Shown here: positions 36,370-48,259 of the stretch, piece by piece
How the letters are laid out: every line of letters begins with the position of its first letter
Position numbering within the stretch: the stretch's first letter is position 1
Source of the DNA: Glebionis coronaria
Taxonomy: Eukaryota > Streptophyta > Magnoliopsida > Asterales > Asteraceae
Assembly: GCA_025667525.1 (NCBI GenBank)
Contig: CM046881.1
Coordinates: forward strand, 29,833,580 to 29,897,579
DNA: 64,000 nucleotides
Direction of reading: 5' to 3'
Position numbers and translations under genes: made by a program
The notes under the pieces: model-generated
Told to the model about the DNA's origin: nothing
The model's input: the letters and a program-made list of their open reading frames with translations, nothing else
Databases searched by the model: none

Positions 36370-37070
36370 TGTGACAATCCGTCAATTTATGGTTGATATT
36401 TTATTCTCAATTATTATTTAAAAACATTATTTTAATGTTATATTATGAACTCACTCATTTTTAGAAAGAAATTTGGGTTTATCTTGAAGTAGCATCGACT
36501 ACGTTTAAACCGGAGAATTCCACGTTACGTGCTTACGTTTACATACACCGTTTTGGTTACAGTCCGACACTTCAGGAAATAAATTTATCCGTGAATATTA
36601 TTTTGGAATTTTAAATTTGTGTTGATTCATAAACTCACAAATTTACGAGAAGAGATTAGGACTTACGTGCATAATTTAACGTCCTTTACGACTAAACCGG
36701 AAACCTTAGGTTTACGTATTTACGTTTTTGAACTCCGATTTTGATGAGACAATTTTTATTAGATTAGTTTTGTGTCGTTGATTCATAATTTATAAAAACG
36801 TTTTTCGTAAAATGACCCGAGGGCACGTAAATCGAGGAAACTAGAATCGAGAAGTACCCGTAAATTAGTGGAGATGAGACAAGTGGGACACTTGTCCCAC
36901 CCCCACTCTCAAATGGCCAAAATAAGCCACACCACCCTTTGATGGCAAGCTAACATGAGCTTGTAGGACACTTGTCCTCTTATTTTGACCAAAACAACTT
37001 AAGTAACAAAACTAGAAACACGCAAACCATTTTCTCCATTCACAACATGCAAACCACTCTCAAAACTCAC

Positions 37071-37114
<44 letters not shown>

Positions 37115-39847
37115 TTTTGTCCGTCCACTTCTCCACCACAACACCACCACCATCAAAAATCTAGCCATAAACCAAGGCTATAATCAACATATGTTGAAGC
37201 CTAGTTGAAAAGATGAAGATTGGAGGTGGTTATAACATGTGAAAAGGAGTTTCCATGGAGTTCTTAGGCTTATTTTCATGAATATATTCATCTATTTGAC
37301 GGACCCAAGAAGTTCATTTGCCAAGTTGAAGGTTTGGTAACAAGGAACCAAGCCTTGTTCATCAAAAATTCATCATTTCATCACTTTGGTGGTATAGAGA
37401 TTATTTCTTCCTATCATCTTGTTATTTTGAATATGTAATCTTGTATTTTCTTCATTTATGTATATGTATATGATGATGAATGATGATCAAAAGTATTATG
37501 TAGGGATCTTGTGTTGATAAATTTGGTTAAAATGATTAAAAGCTACATGAAAGGATGTTAAAATCATGGCTAAAAATGTAGGCTGTATAAAACAGTAATG
37601 AACTATATGATAAATTATTAAATTGTCTTGGATAATTTAATATACAGTAAGGTAAGTGACTTTTACATATGTGAGAGTTGTCCACTCAATGGAATCCATA
37701 AAATGAGTGAGATATGATCAAAACAATATTGAAGTCCAAATCTGTATAGTTTGTTTTGGACGAACTGTTAGAGACATTTAAAAGTTGATTGAGCAGTAGC
37801 TAAAACTGAGTTAATTGTAGCACATATAATGTAGTTTGTGGTATCCAAAAATAAGCTTCTATCTCCTTGTAGAACTCAAGATATGATAAAAATAGTGAAA
37901 GTGAAATTCATAATCAGATTTGTAAAATAAAAGTATATATTATAAAATTAGCACTCAAGTAAAACTAATATAAAATGTATACCTAAAACCCACTAACTAA
38001 TATATTACTTATTAATAAGCATATACTTTGATAAAAAAATGGGACATTTTATAAAAATGGCAATTTGATATGTTTTATAAGTTATAAAACTATATACATA
38101 AGTTTTACGTCTTTTCGGCTAAAACCGAAAGATTAACGTTTTCGTCAATTAAAACTTAGACGGTCGGACCCGTCTAATGTAAACTTTTTATAACGCATAT
38201 ACTGATGTATAAGTATATTTGACAAGTGAAAACCGATAAAACCCGGGCTTTATAACTTATGGACATTAACGGGCCAAAGTAGCCTTAATGGACTATTAAC
38301 CCAACAAATTTGGCTAAACACTAATGGACTTACTCATTGGGCTTAACCCACTTGGGCCCAACATATGAGTAAAGGCCTGATATTAATAGTATAAATGGAC
38401 TAATATAAAGAGTTGAACTCATAATGGGCTTATTGGGCCTTGATATGGAATTGGATTGAAACTAGTGTAACTAGTCAAAAATTTGACTAACACATAACAC
38501 TATAATGTTGAATGAAGATATAAAAACTCACTTGATCATCATCATACTTATAGTATCATCATATATATACATAGCCATTATTTTTATAAAGTCATTGGAC
38601 AAGAGTCTAAGACAAGTATTATTTGTCTAGGTTTCCGTGATTGAAGCACGTATCGTACATCTAAATCGTCGATAACCCGCCTTTCCCAATCAACGTGAGT
38701 TCATAGTCTCGCACTCTTTTAAATGTTTTATGAAATGTTTTATAAACCCGCGAGGGAGATAACATGTTAGTCTTAAATAAAAATAGGACACTAGTTGTCC
38801 TGACTGTATGCTTATTGATTTGGACCCGAATGATTATATGACCCGATGAATGATTATATGACCCGATGAATGATTATATGACTCGATGAATGAAATGAAA
38901 TGGATTATTATTAGTTAGGTTATGTCAGTAAAAGTCCCATTAGCATGAATTGTGAACTACCGGGATTTGGTAGACACTTATGCATATATTAGTACTATTT
39001 GGGGAAGATCACCCCAGTTCGCGCCTTAACGGTTGATCCCCGTCGTGCCACATTGATTGGTAAGCGAATTTATGTATGAGAAGATTTATAAAAGCGTGAT
39101 TATTGTGACGACACGCTGTTTCAGATTGGCAAATGAGTTTCGGGTTAGCTACCCGTTGTTTGTTATAGTAAGGTAGCAATGTCATGCGACTTATAATAAT
39201 CCAATAACGAAAATACTGCTATACGCATTGAATTACAATATATTGCCTGACTAGCAATACGGGGTCTTATTATTGATATTATGTTCGTGTTTTGGTTTTA
39301 CATAACCATATTCATATAACGGTTTTTATTTAACCCTATACAACGTTATAAAACGTATTGTATGATGTTTTTACGACATTGGTTCGTATAATAGTTTTGA
39401 AGGAAAAAGCCTATAGTATGATTTACAACAAAGATTTGTATAAAAATGTTTTTGGCTTATTTTATGGCCTACGACAAAAATTGTACAAAGTGATTTTCGG
39501 TAATAATTTTATACCAATGATGATTTTATTAAACTCTATGAATTCACTCGGCGTTTTCGCTGACCTTTTCTTTTAACATGTTTTATCTCAGGTACTTGAA
39601 GGTAGTTCTCGGGAAGACGATAAGAATTTATGGCCTGCACTTAAATAACAATTTCCATTCAAATGTTTTGTAAAATTGTATGAAATACTATGACTTGGGA
39701 CCTATGTAATTTGATATTTATGAATGGAAATGCTTTATTATTAAACGAAACGATTTTTAAGCGTTGTCTATGATTTGAGTAATGTGCTATCTCGTAACAC
39801 CAACGACTCTTCCGCTGAACTAAAGTATGAATATTTGGGGTGTTACA
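36370..39847 (+). repeat. 3' LTR of TEK-B
   Basis: 3478 bp, about 96-97% identical to the 5' LTR in compared blocks. The (CT)n tract is expanded here (37073-37109, about 18 units). The ~21-bp tandem GATTATATGACCCGATGAAT-like unit is present at about 38826-38891. TATAAAAA at 38519-38526. Confidence 0.92.
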
Positions 39848-41481
39848 CTAGTAGTATGTTTCATTTGTTTACTTTTATTTTCTGGCATCGTATGTATATA
39901 TTTCATTTCAAAAATAAAGTCAAAAGAGAAAAATAAAGTTAAATTAAATGGTTTTAATGAGTTTAGATGTCTTTGATATATTAGGCCCATCATGAATCTT
40001 TTGACTCAACCCGAGTTTAATTATCCAAGTTTACTCTAGCTAGTATCCTTAACGTGTTTAAATCAAGTTTTGCTAGGCTTTTATATAGGGAACTTTAAAA
40101 TGCAAAAGTCTTAACTCTTACGGGTTAAGAACAAGAACTTTTCTCAAGTTCCTATAATTAATCCTAGAAAGTCGTTTATCAAGGGAACTTTAAAATGAAA
40201 ATTCTAAACTTGAAAAAGTCTAAGAAAATGCAAGATCCTATAGATGACTTGAAAACCCAAAACTTTGATTTAATAGGCTAAGCATCCACGAGTCTCATTC
40301 CTTGAGATTTTAAATTGTGGAGAACGAGAGATGATAGAGTCAATTATAAGTTTGTTATTCTTTCATGAATTTATGTGAGTTGATTATGAGCTTTTTCTCC
40401 CATCGCTTGTTAATAAATATATTTGCAATAAGTAAGGTCGTACAATTTGAAAAGTTACTTAGCTTCTAGCACAAGATCGTTTAAAAGTTGCTCGGTATTA
40501 ATTAGAGTTCATAGCCAAGGCATAACTTATTGAAGCGGGATGCGAAGATTGGCGAGTCCGAAAAGTCCCTAACAAGGCATGAGGGCTACATTTTGTTGCT
40601 AAAGATCCAAAGTGGTGTGAAGAATCATTTATCAAAAATCAATATGAAGGATCGAGACACACGACGAAAAGCAAATATTCCCCAAAAGATCATGGAGAAG
40701 TCTATCCGAAAAGACCCTAACAAGGTATGAGGATAAATAGATCCAAGTCCTAAAAGGAGGCGGATCGTTGTATATCAAAATCCAAAATAAAGATTGGAGA
40801 AAAATGAAGAAGTCGTGGTCCAATTATGAAGAATCTCTCAAAAACTTCAAGTGAAGAAATTCCTAATATGAAGAGAAGACCATTACTTCAAGAACGTCTC
40901 TCAAGATTCGAAGTATGAAGTCACTGCCAAATATCGGTTCGAGAAAGGTCTCAAATCGCGAAACGAGTTATGCCAAGATATGAACTTTATGAGGTCCCGA
41001 GAAGCAGTTTTAAAAGATTTTGTCCTTTAGCTAACTATTGATTAAATCGTCCTACTTTATTTTCGACCTAAATAAACTATCGAAATAAGTCAACAATGTA
41101 TCCTCGTGATCATTCAAGACAACAATAAAATATAAGAGATACACCTAGGAATAAGGGAGTCTAAGTGAATAATTGGGCCACATGAGTTTGTGTTAGCTTA
41201 CTAACTTATAATAACAATGATCTCGTTTTTAAGCTTGGTGTGGGGAACGTGAAACTTGAGGGTGATAAACATTCATGACAACCAAAGCCCTAATGTAAGT
41301 CTTCGATCTCTTTACTTGTTCTTCCTTCAAGCATTTTGTAATTTTTTATTTTTATTTAGTTTCCTTAAGTGTCTAGTATTTAATAAAGGCCAAGGTGGGT
41401 TAATTATGATGAAAAATATAAATCGTGCTTTGAAATCAATGCATTGCATGAGGGCATTGCAATGGTCAAGTGTAGGGGATT
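39848..41481 (+). other. ATH-2 3' untranslated region, distal piece, with polypurine tract
   Basis: Continues 27009-27499 after TEK-B. The junction restores colinearity with ATH-1: both share an ACTCAACCCGA...AGTTTA block followed by TCTAGCTAGTATCCTTAA. Polypurine tract AAGTGTAGGGGATT at about 41468-41481. The block from about 40527 is the same sequence left in ATH-T (1778 onward). No coding region. Confidence 0.85.
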
Positions 41482-43519
41482 TAATAAGTGTGAAAACACT
41501 TATCCTTTTACCACTTATTTCTAATAACAACAAGACCAAAACGTGTATTTAATGTCGTAAAAGGCGGAATTATACGTGATTTGTGTTTTTATTGTGTTTT
41601 AGGACAAAAATATGAAAAAGGAAGAAAACACGGGCTTTCACGCGCTTTTATCGAAGAAAAAGACAAAAGACGAAGTCAAAAGATAAAAAGTGCAAGAAGA
41701 ACGGAAGTCAAAGGCCTATTCTGAAGATTTATCGAAGAAAAAATTTAAAGACAGAAGTTTAACAAAGTCGAAGAACCAAGTCTACTAAAAGAAGAAAATT
41801 AGAAGACGAGTTCAAGTTATCATTCGGCTAATCCCAAGACAAAGTCGAGAAAGACAAGTTATTTAAAAAAGACTAGAAGACAAGAAGAAAGGGAGAAGAA
41901 ACAACACCCTCTCCTTCTCCTATATATACCCTCCTAATCCTTCATTAGGGGGTGTTAGTTAGTTTTATTTTTTGTTTTTTAAAAGTGTGTGTTTTACTTT
42001 CTCTTTCTATAATTTTTCTTTCAAGTTATTAATCTTTCATCTTAATCTTGTAATTTTGAATCTTAATCTTCAATCTAATCAAGCTTTTTAGTTAATTCTC
42101 ATTCTACCTTTCTTAATCATAATCTATTGTCTTGTCTCTTTAATCATGTAGTTGATTTAATCTTGTTGACTGTGTGGTTGATTTGCTTATTACATTGTGC
42201 TTATTGATTTGGTGTGTTTGAGGTTTTTAGATTATTGTGCTTATTGCTTATTTTTTTATGTTTTTCTAGTTTTTAAATAAGTTGATTTTGGTAGATTAAT
42301 ATTTTTATAAAAAGTTTCTTTTTAATATTTGCTTATTTAGTGTTTTCAAAGTTTTTAAATTGTGGCTTATTTGCTTTTTCTAAAATTCAATTTGGTTAAA
42401 GTTTTAGTTAAGTGCTTATTGTGATTTTGCTTATTTTGAGTTAATCCGGGTCTTCAAAACCCTATTTTCCCGAACTGTGTATTACTTCTTCATTCCGAAT
42501 TAAATCGTAACAAATTATTCAGACTTGTGTGAATTTGATTTTCCCGACTTACTTGCGAATTCTTCTTTCTGGATTGCGTGCTAAACCTCTATTCCGGATT
42601 AGGTCGAGGAGACTTATTCCAGATTGTGTCCCAAAAGCGTATTCTGGATTAGGTATAAACTAGGGATTCCGGATTATTTGTTATAACCCGATTCTGGATT
42701 AGATTGATCATTCGAATTCCGGATAAGGTGGGATAGGAAATATTCCGACTTGTTTTAGAAGTTGTTATTCCGGATTATGTTTTCATACTGATTCCGAATT
42801 AAGGCAGGAGTTTGGATTCCGGATTAAGGACAAATTAAAGGATTCCGAATTATTAACCAATCTTCGATTCCGGATTGTGAAGTAATTTCACATTCCGGAT
42901 AATGTGTATAATTTTGATTCCGGATTGAGTCTTGTGGTTTTATTCCGGATTATATGCAAAGGTGGTGTATTCCGAATTGTTTTCTTTTAAAGGAATCCGG
43001 ATAAGGTCTAGTTCTCTTGTATTCCAGATTGTTTGATAGTGTTCAATTCCAGATTACGTTTAACATTTGTATTCCGAATTGCTTTGGAATTTTTGATTCC
43101 AGATTGTTTGGTTTTGTTACTTTCCGACTTATGATCAAATTTAGTTTCCCTAATTGTTTTCAAACCTTTACTTTTCCCGCCATTTTTATTTAGTTTAATT
43201 TTCAAAGTGTTTAATTTTCGAAGTCTTAATTTTTAGTTTAATCCTTTCAAGTTTTCAACTTTATAATAAAATAGATAATCACCCTTTATTTGTCTTTACC
43301 AAGAATAATCGTGCAGCGTTCATTCCGGATAAGCATTCAAGGTTAGACATCCTTCTTTTATTTTTATGTTTAATAGCCTTAACGTTTATATTATTAGTAG
43401 ACGTAGATAATCAAAAGCTCCCCCTTTTAGTGACCAAAGACGACAATTCCACCTTAAACCGTGATCAATTCGAATAGATACCAAGAACGAACGAGTACAC
43501 ATATGCAAAAGTCATATTA
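41482..43519 (+). repeat. ATH-2 3' LTR
   Basis: About 2.04 kb. It starts TAATAAGTGTG where relatives start TGATAGGTGTG, so the terminal TG has mutated. TATATATA at 41921-41928 lies 439 bp in. The motif array fills about 42442-43170. The right end is set at ...CATATTA by analogy with ...TTATTA in the other two families and could be off by some tens of bases. Confidence 0.8.
42442..43170 (+). repeat. ATTCCGGATT repeat-spacer array at a 25-nt pitch
   Basis: About 28 copies of a 10-nt motif, consensus ATTCCGGATT with variants such as ATTCCGAATT, ATTCTGGATT and ATTCCAGATT. Core unit starts: 42591, 42616, 42641, 42666, 42691, 42716, 42742, 42767, 42791, 42816, 42842, 42867, 42892, 42917, 42942, 42969, 42994, 43021, 43046, 43071, 43096, 43121. 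Gaps are 24-27 nt, mostly exactly 25. Earlier, weaker units continue at 42442, 42466, 42492, 42517, 42541 and 42566. The ~15-nt spacers do not resemble each other. Confidence 0.9.
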
Positions 43520-44239
43520 ACAATACAAGTCTGATCATAACAAAGTGTCCTACCTTGGCGAGGGCCCATAGAGAGAGGATTTTATGGACATCTTGGAGTT
43601 CATTGAGGCTTCTCATATCAGGTATGCTCTCACTGTCTGCCCTACTGTTTGTGACTCAGTCATACGACAGTTTTGGGCCACTGCTGAAACTAGAGAGGTT
43701 TTGGGTCATCCATTGGAGAGTCATGCCACCACTGATGGTCGTCTATACGTGGTGACTGAAGCTTCCATTAGGTCTGCCTTGCATCTTCAAGATGTTGATG
43801 GCATTATTGACCTCTCTAATGACGAAGTCTTTGATGGGTTGGCTGCTATTGGGTATAACCATGTGGGAAGATTCAATTTTCAGAAAAATCGTTTTTCACC
43901 CCAATAGAAGCTCCTTATTCATTTCTTGACTCATTGCTTGAGTCCCAAAGCTGGGAGTTGGGATGCATTTCCCATCTCCCTTGCTACTGGTTTGATTTTC
44001 TTGGCCCAAGGTCGTAGGTTTAACTTCTCTCGTTATATTCTGGATGGTATGGTAGGGAATCTTAGTGGTCTGAAAAACAAGTTTCTTATGTACCCTAGGT
44101 TTTTACAGCAGATTCTCACGTATGTTCCTAGGAATATAAGGGAATATGTCCCAGTTAGACTCATTCCCAAAGTGTATGCTAACATGGAACTTGCTTACCT
44201 TGGTCCTGACCTTCCTCTCACTCCTGCTATGCTGAGCAT

Positions 44240-44766
44240 TAGGGGTGAGCATGGTGCGGTGCGGTGCGGATCTTGGCAAAAAACACATCGCATCCGCAGT
44301 TGCGGTTTTTAAAAAATATGAATCCGCACCGCGCGGGTTTTGTGGTTTTGGATTTGCGGTTTCTATGCGGTTTTTGTGGGTTTTGCGGATGCTAACCACA
44401 CCGCACCACCACTTATAGTTTATATAAGTGATGTGGGTTTTTGCGGTTTTGATTCAAAAAGTTAGTATTTTAGGTTATAACAATGCATCTAGTTAGTGTA
44501 AACATACAAGTTACTTAGAATATTAATGATAATATGCACTAGAATCCTTATAACACATGTTAAATTATCGATGTGCCATTTTTTGGTTTACATAACTAAT
44601 GTGCGGTGCGGTGCGGATTTTGTGGTGCGGTTTTACGGGCAAAACCGCAATCGCACCGCATTTTGTGGTTTTGTTTTTTCTTAAAACCGATCCACCGGTT
44701 TTTGTCACGATGCGGTTTTGTGGTGCGGTTTTTTGCGGTTTGTGGTGCGGTTTCTGCTCACCCCTA
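44240..44766. mobile_element. Non-autonomous hAT element, 527 bp
   Basis: Perfect 12-bp terminal inverted repeats TAGGGGTGAGCA. Flanks CTGAGCAT (44232-44239) and TTGGGCAT (44767-44774) are a decayed 8-bp duplication, 6 of 8 matching with two transitions. The interior is rich in GCGGT units near both ends, the usual place for transposase-binding repeats. No coding capacity. It interrupts the SIR-P extra ORF. Confidence 0.88.
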
Positions 44767-45198
44767 TTGGGCATTACCCAAGGGGATCCTAATGAGGTTC
44801 ATCTGGCTGAGCAAGTCGAGTAGGAACCTCAATTGGTTGATGATCCCATGGAGGAGGAGGATCTTGTTGCTAGGGAACCCCATGTGGAGGTTGAGGATCC
44901 TGCTCCAGAGGTGGTGGCTGAAATGTCGTCTACCTCGAAGGCTTCCTCGTCTGCTTTCCCACAAGTTTCTCCCTTTCTTGATACTCCACCTCCTAGTCCT
45001 GTTCACCCTTCTGCTGAGGAGCCTTCTAGCTCTTTTGTGCCAGATTTTCATGCTCCTCATCTTGACCAGTCATTTGCTTCTGGTCCCAATGATGCATCCC
45101 CATAGCCATGTTCTCTTGGTGGGGACGCTGAGGAACCCGTTACTCTCACTTATTTACTTGCTTTGGTGCACAGGTACTATGCCAAGATCCTATCATTA

Positions 45199-45575
45199 GA
45201 AGACGATCTCAACAAGCATCGCCTGCTGACTCGGGGCTTTGTGATCCCTTTGGATGCTCGAGTAAAGACTTTGGAGAATCTTTTGAAGCGCCAAAAGAAG
45301 AAGCTGGTGATGTCTGATTCTGATAAGGAAGAAGAAGACGGTCTTACTGTTCTGGCTAAAGCCGCCTTTGCAGCCTCAGCAGGCGATGCTTGTTGGAAGA
45401 CGATCTCAATAAGCATCGCCTGCTGACTCGGGACTTTGTGATCCCTTTGGCTGCTCGAGTAAAGACTTTGGAGAATCTTTTGAAGTGCCAAAAGAAGAAG
45501 CTGGTGATGTCTGATTCTGATGAGGAAGAAGACGGTCTTACTATTCTGGCTAATGTCGCCTTTGCAGCCAAGCCT
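45199..45575 (+). repeat. 197-bp tandem duplication inside the extra ORF
   Basis: The block from GAAGACGATCTC at 45199 recurs at 45396. The copies are over 90% alike, with substitutions and a 3-bp indel. Each encodes DDLNKHRLLTR.FVIPL and KKKLVMSDSD. Because 197 is not a multiple of three, the copies are read in different frames. Confidence 0.85.
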
Positions 45576-47306
45576 AGTGAGGACATACCTGCTCCTCCTA
45601 GTGCTTCTAGTGTTCCCACATCTGCTGCTGGCCCTATGCCAAGGACTACCACTACTGGTCCTTCAAATGCAACTCCTGGTCCTTCTACTGTTGACAAGGG
45701 GAAAGCCCCAATGACTGATGCTCCTTCCCCTCCTCGTAAGCGAACCCGCACGCAACTTGAGGAAGATAGGTTGGGTGAGGAGGCTGCAAGGAGATTACAT
45801 GAGGAACAAGAACAAAAGGCTGTGGCTGCACCGAATGATGAAGATCTTAGGAAGCAACGCCATGACCAAATGAGGCACAATGCCATGTTTTAGGATAACA
45901 AGGATTGGATGGATGTGGTCACCATCCTCACCTTCGATGTCTCTCAGTTCACTGACATCTTGGGTACGGATGTGACTCAAGGGGATTGTGCTCGCAGGGT
46001 TGTGTCTCTAGTTCAAAGGCAACGGGAAGACTTGGCTGCTCAACTTCGTGAACTTCGTCGTAACAGGCCACTCTCCTATGCTGAACAGAAAAAAATCATG
46101 CAAGAATATGTTAAGAATCAATCTGGAGCTTATTTCACTTATGGATGGCCAATGAAGAGGGTTAAGCAGCTTTCTCATGAGGATCTTAAGATTTTGTACA
46201 ACAAGATTGTTCAGCTGAAGCAAAAGGATGTGCGTATGCCTGCTAATGTCGTATATCAGCCACCAGCTGCACCTACTCCTCCTGCTACTACCCTAACTCC
46301 AATGGTTGCCCCATCACATCCCTCTAGTGCACATGGTGAGGGTACTTCTGCTACCCAAGTTGTTGATGAGGGTACTTCTGCTGTTCCATCCAGTCCCTAT
46401 CCACATGTTGCTGCATCCCCTTCATTCAATGTTGAAGCTACTACTACCCCTGTTGTTGATCCTACTCCTCCACCAATTCCTGAGCCAACCCATACACCTA
46501 CTGTTGATGAAGCTGCTACTACTCCCATCGTTGTTGATTTGACTACTCAGGATGAGGTTTAGACTTTTCCTTCTGGTGCTACTACTCCACTTGGTGCTAC
46601 TGCCACTATGGCCAAGGTCAAGGAGGAACCATCTCCTTCTTCAACTGAGCCTCACAGGTCTATTCGCAAGAAGAAGTCTCGTCGTGGCAAGGTTGTTCCT
46701 TGGGAGAAGAGGGACCCTGTAAATTTGATTGATGCCACTTCTGATAGCGATGACGATATCCCTCTTGGCCGTGGACGTATTATGCACTGGGAAATTCAAC
46801 CATCCCCCATTATTGCTGGAAATTTTACTTATATGATTCGGACGAGTGACTGCCACCATAAATATTTCTCTAGGCTGCAAAGTATCTTATATTGGGTGGA
46901 TCGTCAAGATCTTATGGTTCTTTATGGATTGGTTGATGTTGTTGTCCCTGCCACTCCTGCTATATGGCCTGGTTTGGTCCTTTGGGGAGTCTTGAAGGTT
47001 AGGTTGGATTGTCCTCCTGGCACTCCTAGTGCTAGGGTATGGCAGGATCAACCCCGCTGGGTCATTATAAGGTGGAAGTTGTATGCCGGTTGTGTTGTGC
47101 ATGTGTTAGAGTTGGAATCTGGTGCTAGGGTGTTTATGCTTGTGGATCAGGAGTATCCTCTTACCATTGCTGCTATGGAAGCTATGATAGAGTGTCACCT
47201 GGTGGTGTCCAATGCTCCTTCTGGTAATGAGTCTGCTATGGCCACCACATTGGTTGAATCAATTCAGGCCCGACTTCTTGCAAACAAAGTTGCAGCTTCT
47301 GGTTAG

Positions 47307-48259
47307 TGTCTCTAGTATGCTTGTTCTATACTTTTGATCTCTTTTACATTCTTTTCACCAATGTGTATAGTGATTGGTGACTAAAAACCTCATTTAAAAA
47401 AAATAGACTTTTATATAGTATCTGCTTATACTTGAAAAATAAATTGGGAACTTAAAAGCATGTAAATAATATAATATCTGCTTATACTTTTCTATTATGA
47501 AATCTTTTCACACTTGGGTTGTTTTGGTGTGTACTTCTGGTGTTGGAATCTTTCCACACAACAAATGATGTTCAACTCACCATCTCTCACAGACAAGAAA
47601 GAGTTGATTAACTATGAGGGTACGGCTCTGGTGTGATTCTCAAATCCGTTGATGGTTGCCAGTTTACCCAAAATTAGATGGTCTTCACTAGCCTTGGTCC
47701 TAGACTGAAGAGTGGCTAGTCCAAGGGGGTATGGCTCTTGGTAAAGACATACGTCAAATCCGTTGATAGCTGTAATGGCTTGCTCAAAGCTATAGGGTTT
47801 TTAGCTCACCGATGCTTTATTGCTAAGAGTTGGCTAGTCCAAGAGGGTACGGCTTCTGGTAAAGACTTTAATCAAATCCGTTGAGGGCTGTGATGGTTTA
47901 CCCAAAATCATCAGGGTACTCCCACTCACCAGTGATTTACGTTCTAAGAGTTGGGTTGGGTTCTGGTCTCCCAGGGTGATGCTTGATTCCACCACAAAGA
48001 CTAGCCAGCCCAAGAGCGAGCATCTACTTGGTAAAGGCTTCTCAAATCTGCTCATGTTGTTGTGAAGATTCAACAAGTGCAGATATGTTCCAAGCTTTCA
48101 AGAAGCTTCCTAGTGTTCTTAGTCGCATCAACATTTGTGTTTTAGCTGATGATGGTTCTATTGATGCTATGTATGTGTTGTTTCAATCATCAATTTGTTT
48201 CTGCAAGATCTACCAAGAAAATTGAACTCAACCAATCAAATTCAAGTTTAAGGGAGGAT
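47307..48259 (+). other. SIR-P 3' untranslated region with degenerate ~120-bp repeats and polypurine tract
   Basis: No ORF of note. From about 47615 to 48060 three to four diverged units share GGCTAGTCCAAG, GGTAAAGAC and CAAATCCGTTGA blocks about 120 bp apart. It ends with the polypurine tract AAGGGAGGAT directly before the LTR. Confidence 0.7.

Larger units (their letters stand above)
27500..39847 (+). mobile_element. Tekay/Del-like Ty3/gypsy retrotransposon TEK-B with very long LTRs
   Basis: A 12.3-kb element: LTRs 27500-30965 (3466 bp) and 36370-39847 (3478 bp), an internal region of only 5.4 kb, a primer site at 30968-30980 and a polypurine tract before 36370. LTR termini are TGTGACA...TGTTACA. 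Flanks are CAAGT and CTAGT, a 4/5 match to a 5-bp duplication. The LTRs are about 96-97% identical in the segments I compared, yet the interior coding is badly decayed. Remnants of RT, RNase H, integrase and a chromodomain place it in the chromovirus Tekay group. Confidence 0.9.
43584..47306 (+). pseudogene. Extra 3' ORF of SIR-P, interrupted by a hAT MITE
   Basis: A long protein of unknown function found downstream of pol in Asteraceae SIRE-like elements, as far as I recall. The N-terminal conserved domain opens MDILEFIEASHIRYALT, with FWATAETREV, GRRFNFSRYI and KFLMYPRFLQQI. A proline/serine-rich middle follows, then a C-terminal domain with WVDRQDLMVLYGLVD, LVLWGVLKV and HVLELESGARVFM. In-frame TAG codons lie at 43905, 44821, 45103, 45891 and 46560. 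A hAT element splits it at 44240-44766, and a 197-bp duplication shifts the frame near 45396. No signal peptide or membrane segment is evident, so an envelope role is not supported. Confidence 0.75.

Noticed and set aside
37073..37109. (CT)n tract as a promoter element
   Set aside because: A microsatellite that varies in length between the two TEK-B LTRs; no evidence for a regulatory role.
42442..43170. The regular repeat-spacer array as a CRISPR array
   Set aside because: Repeats are only 10 nt and imperfect, spacers about 15 nt, there are no cas genes, and the array lies inside a plant retrotransposon LTR with related arrays in two other LTR families.
43584..44231. Synaptobrevin/longin identity for the extra ORF
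   Set aside because: That label is probably an annotation artefact. I see no longin fold signature, SNARE motif or membrane anchor.
45177..45886. Minus-strand ORFs with serine-rich translation
   Set aside because: Shadows of the extra ORF on +; the low-complexity composition keeps several frames open.
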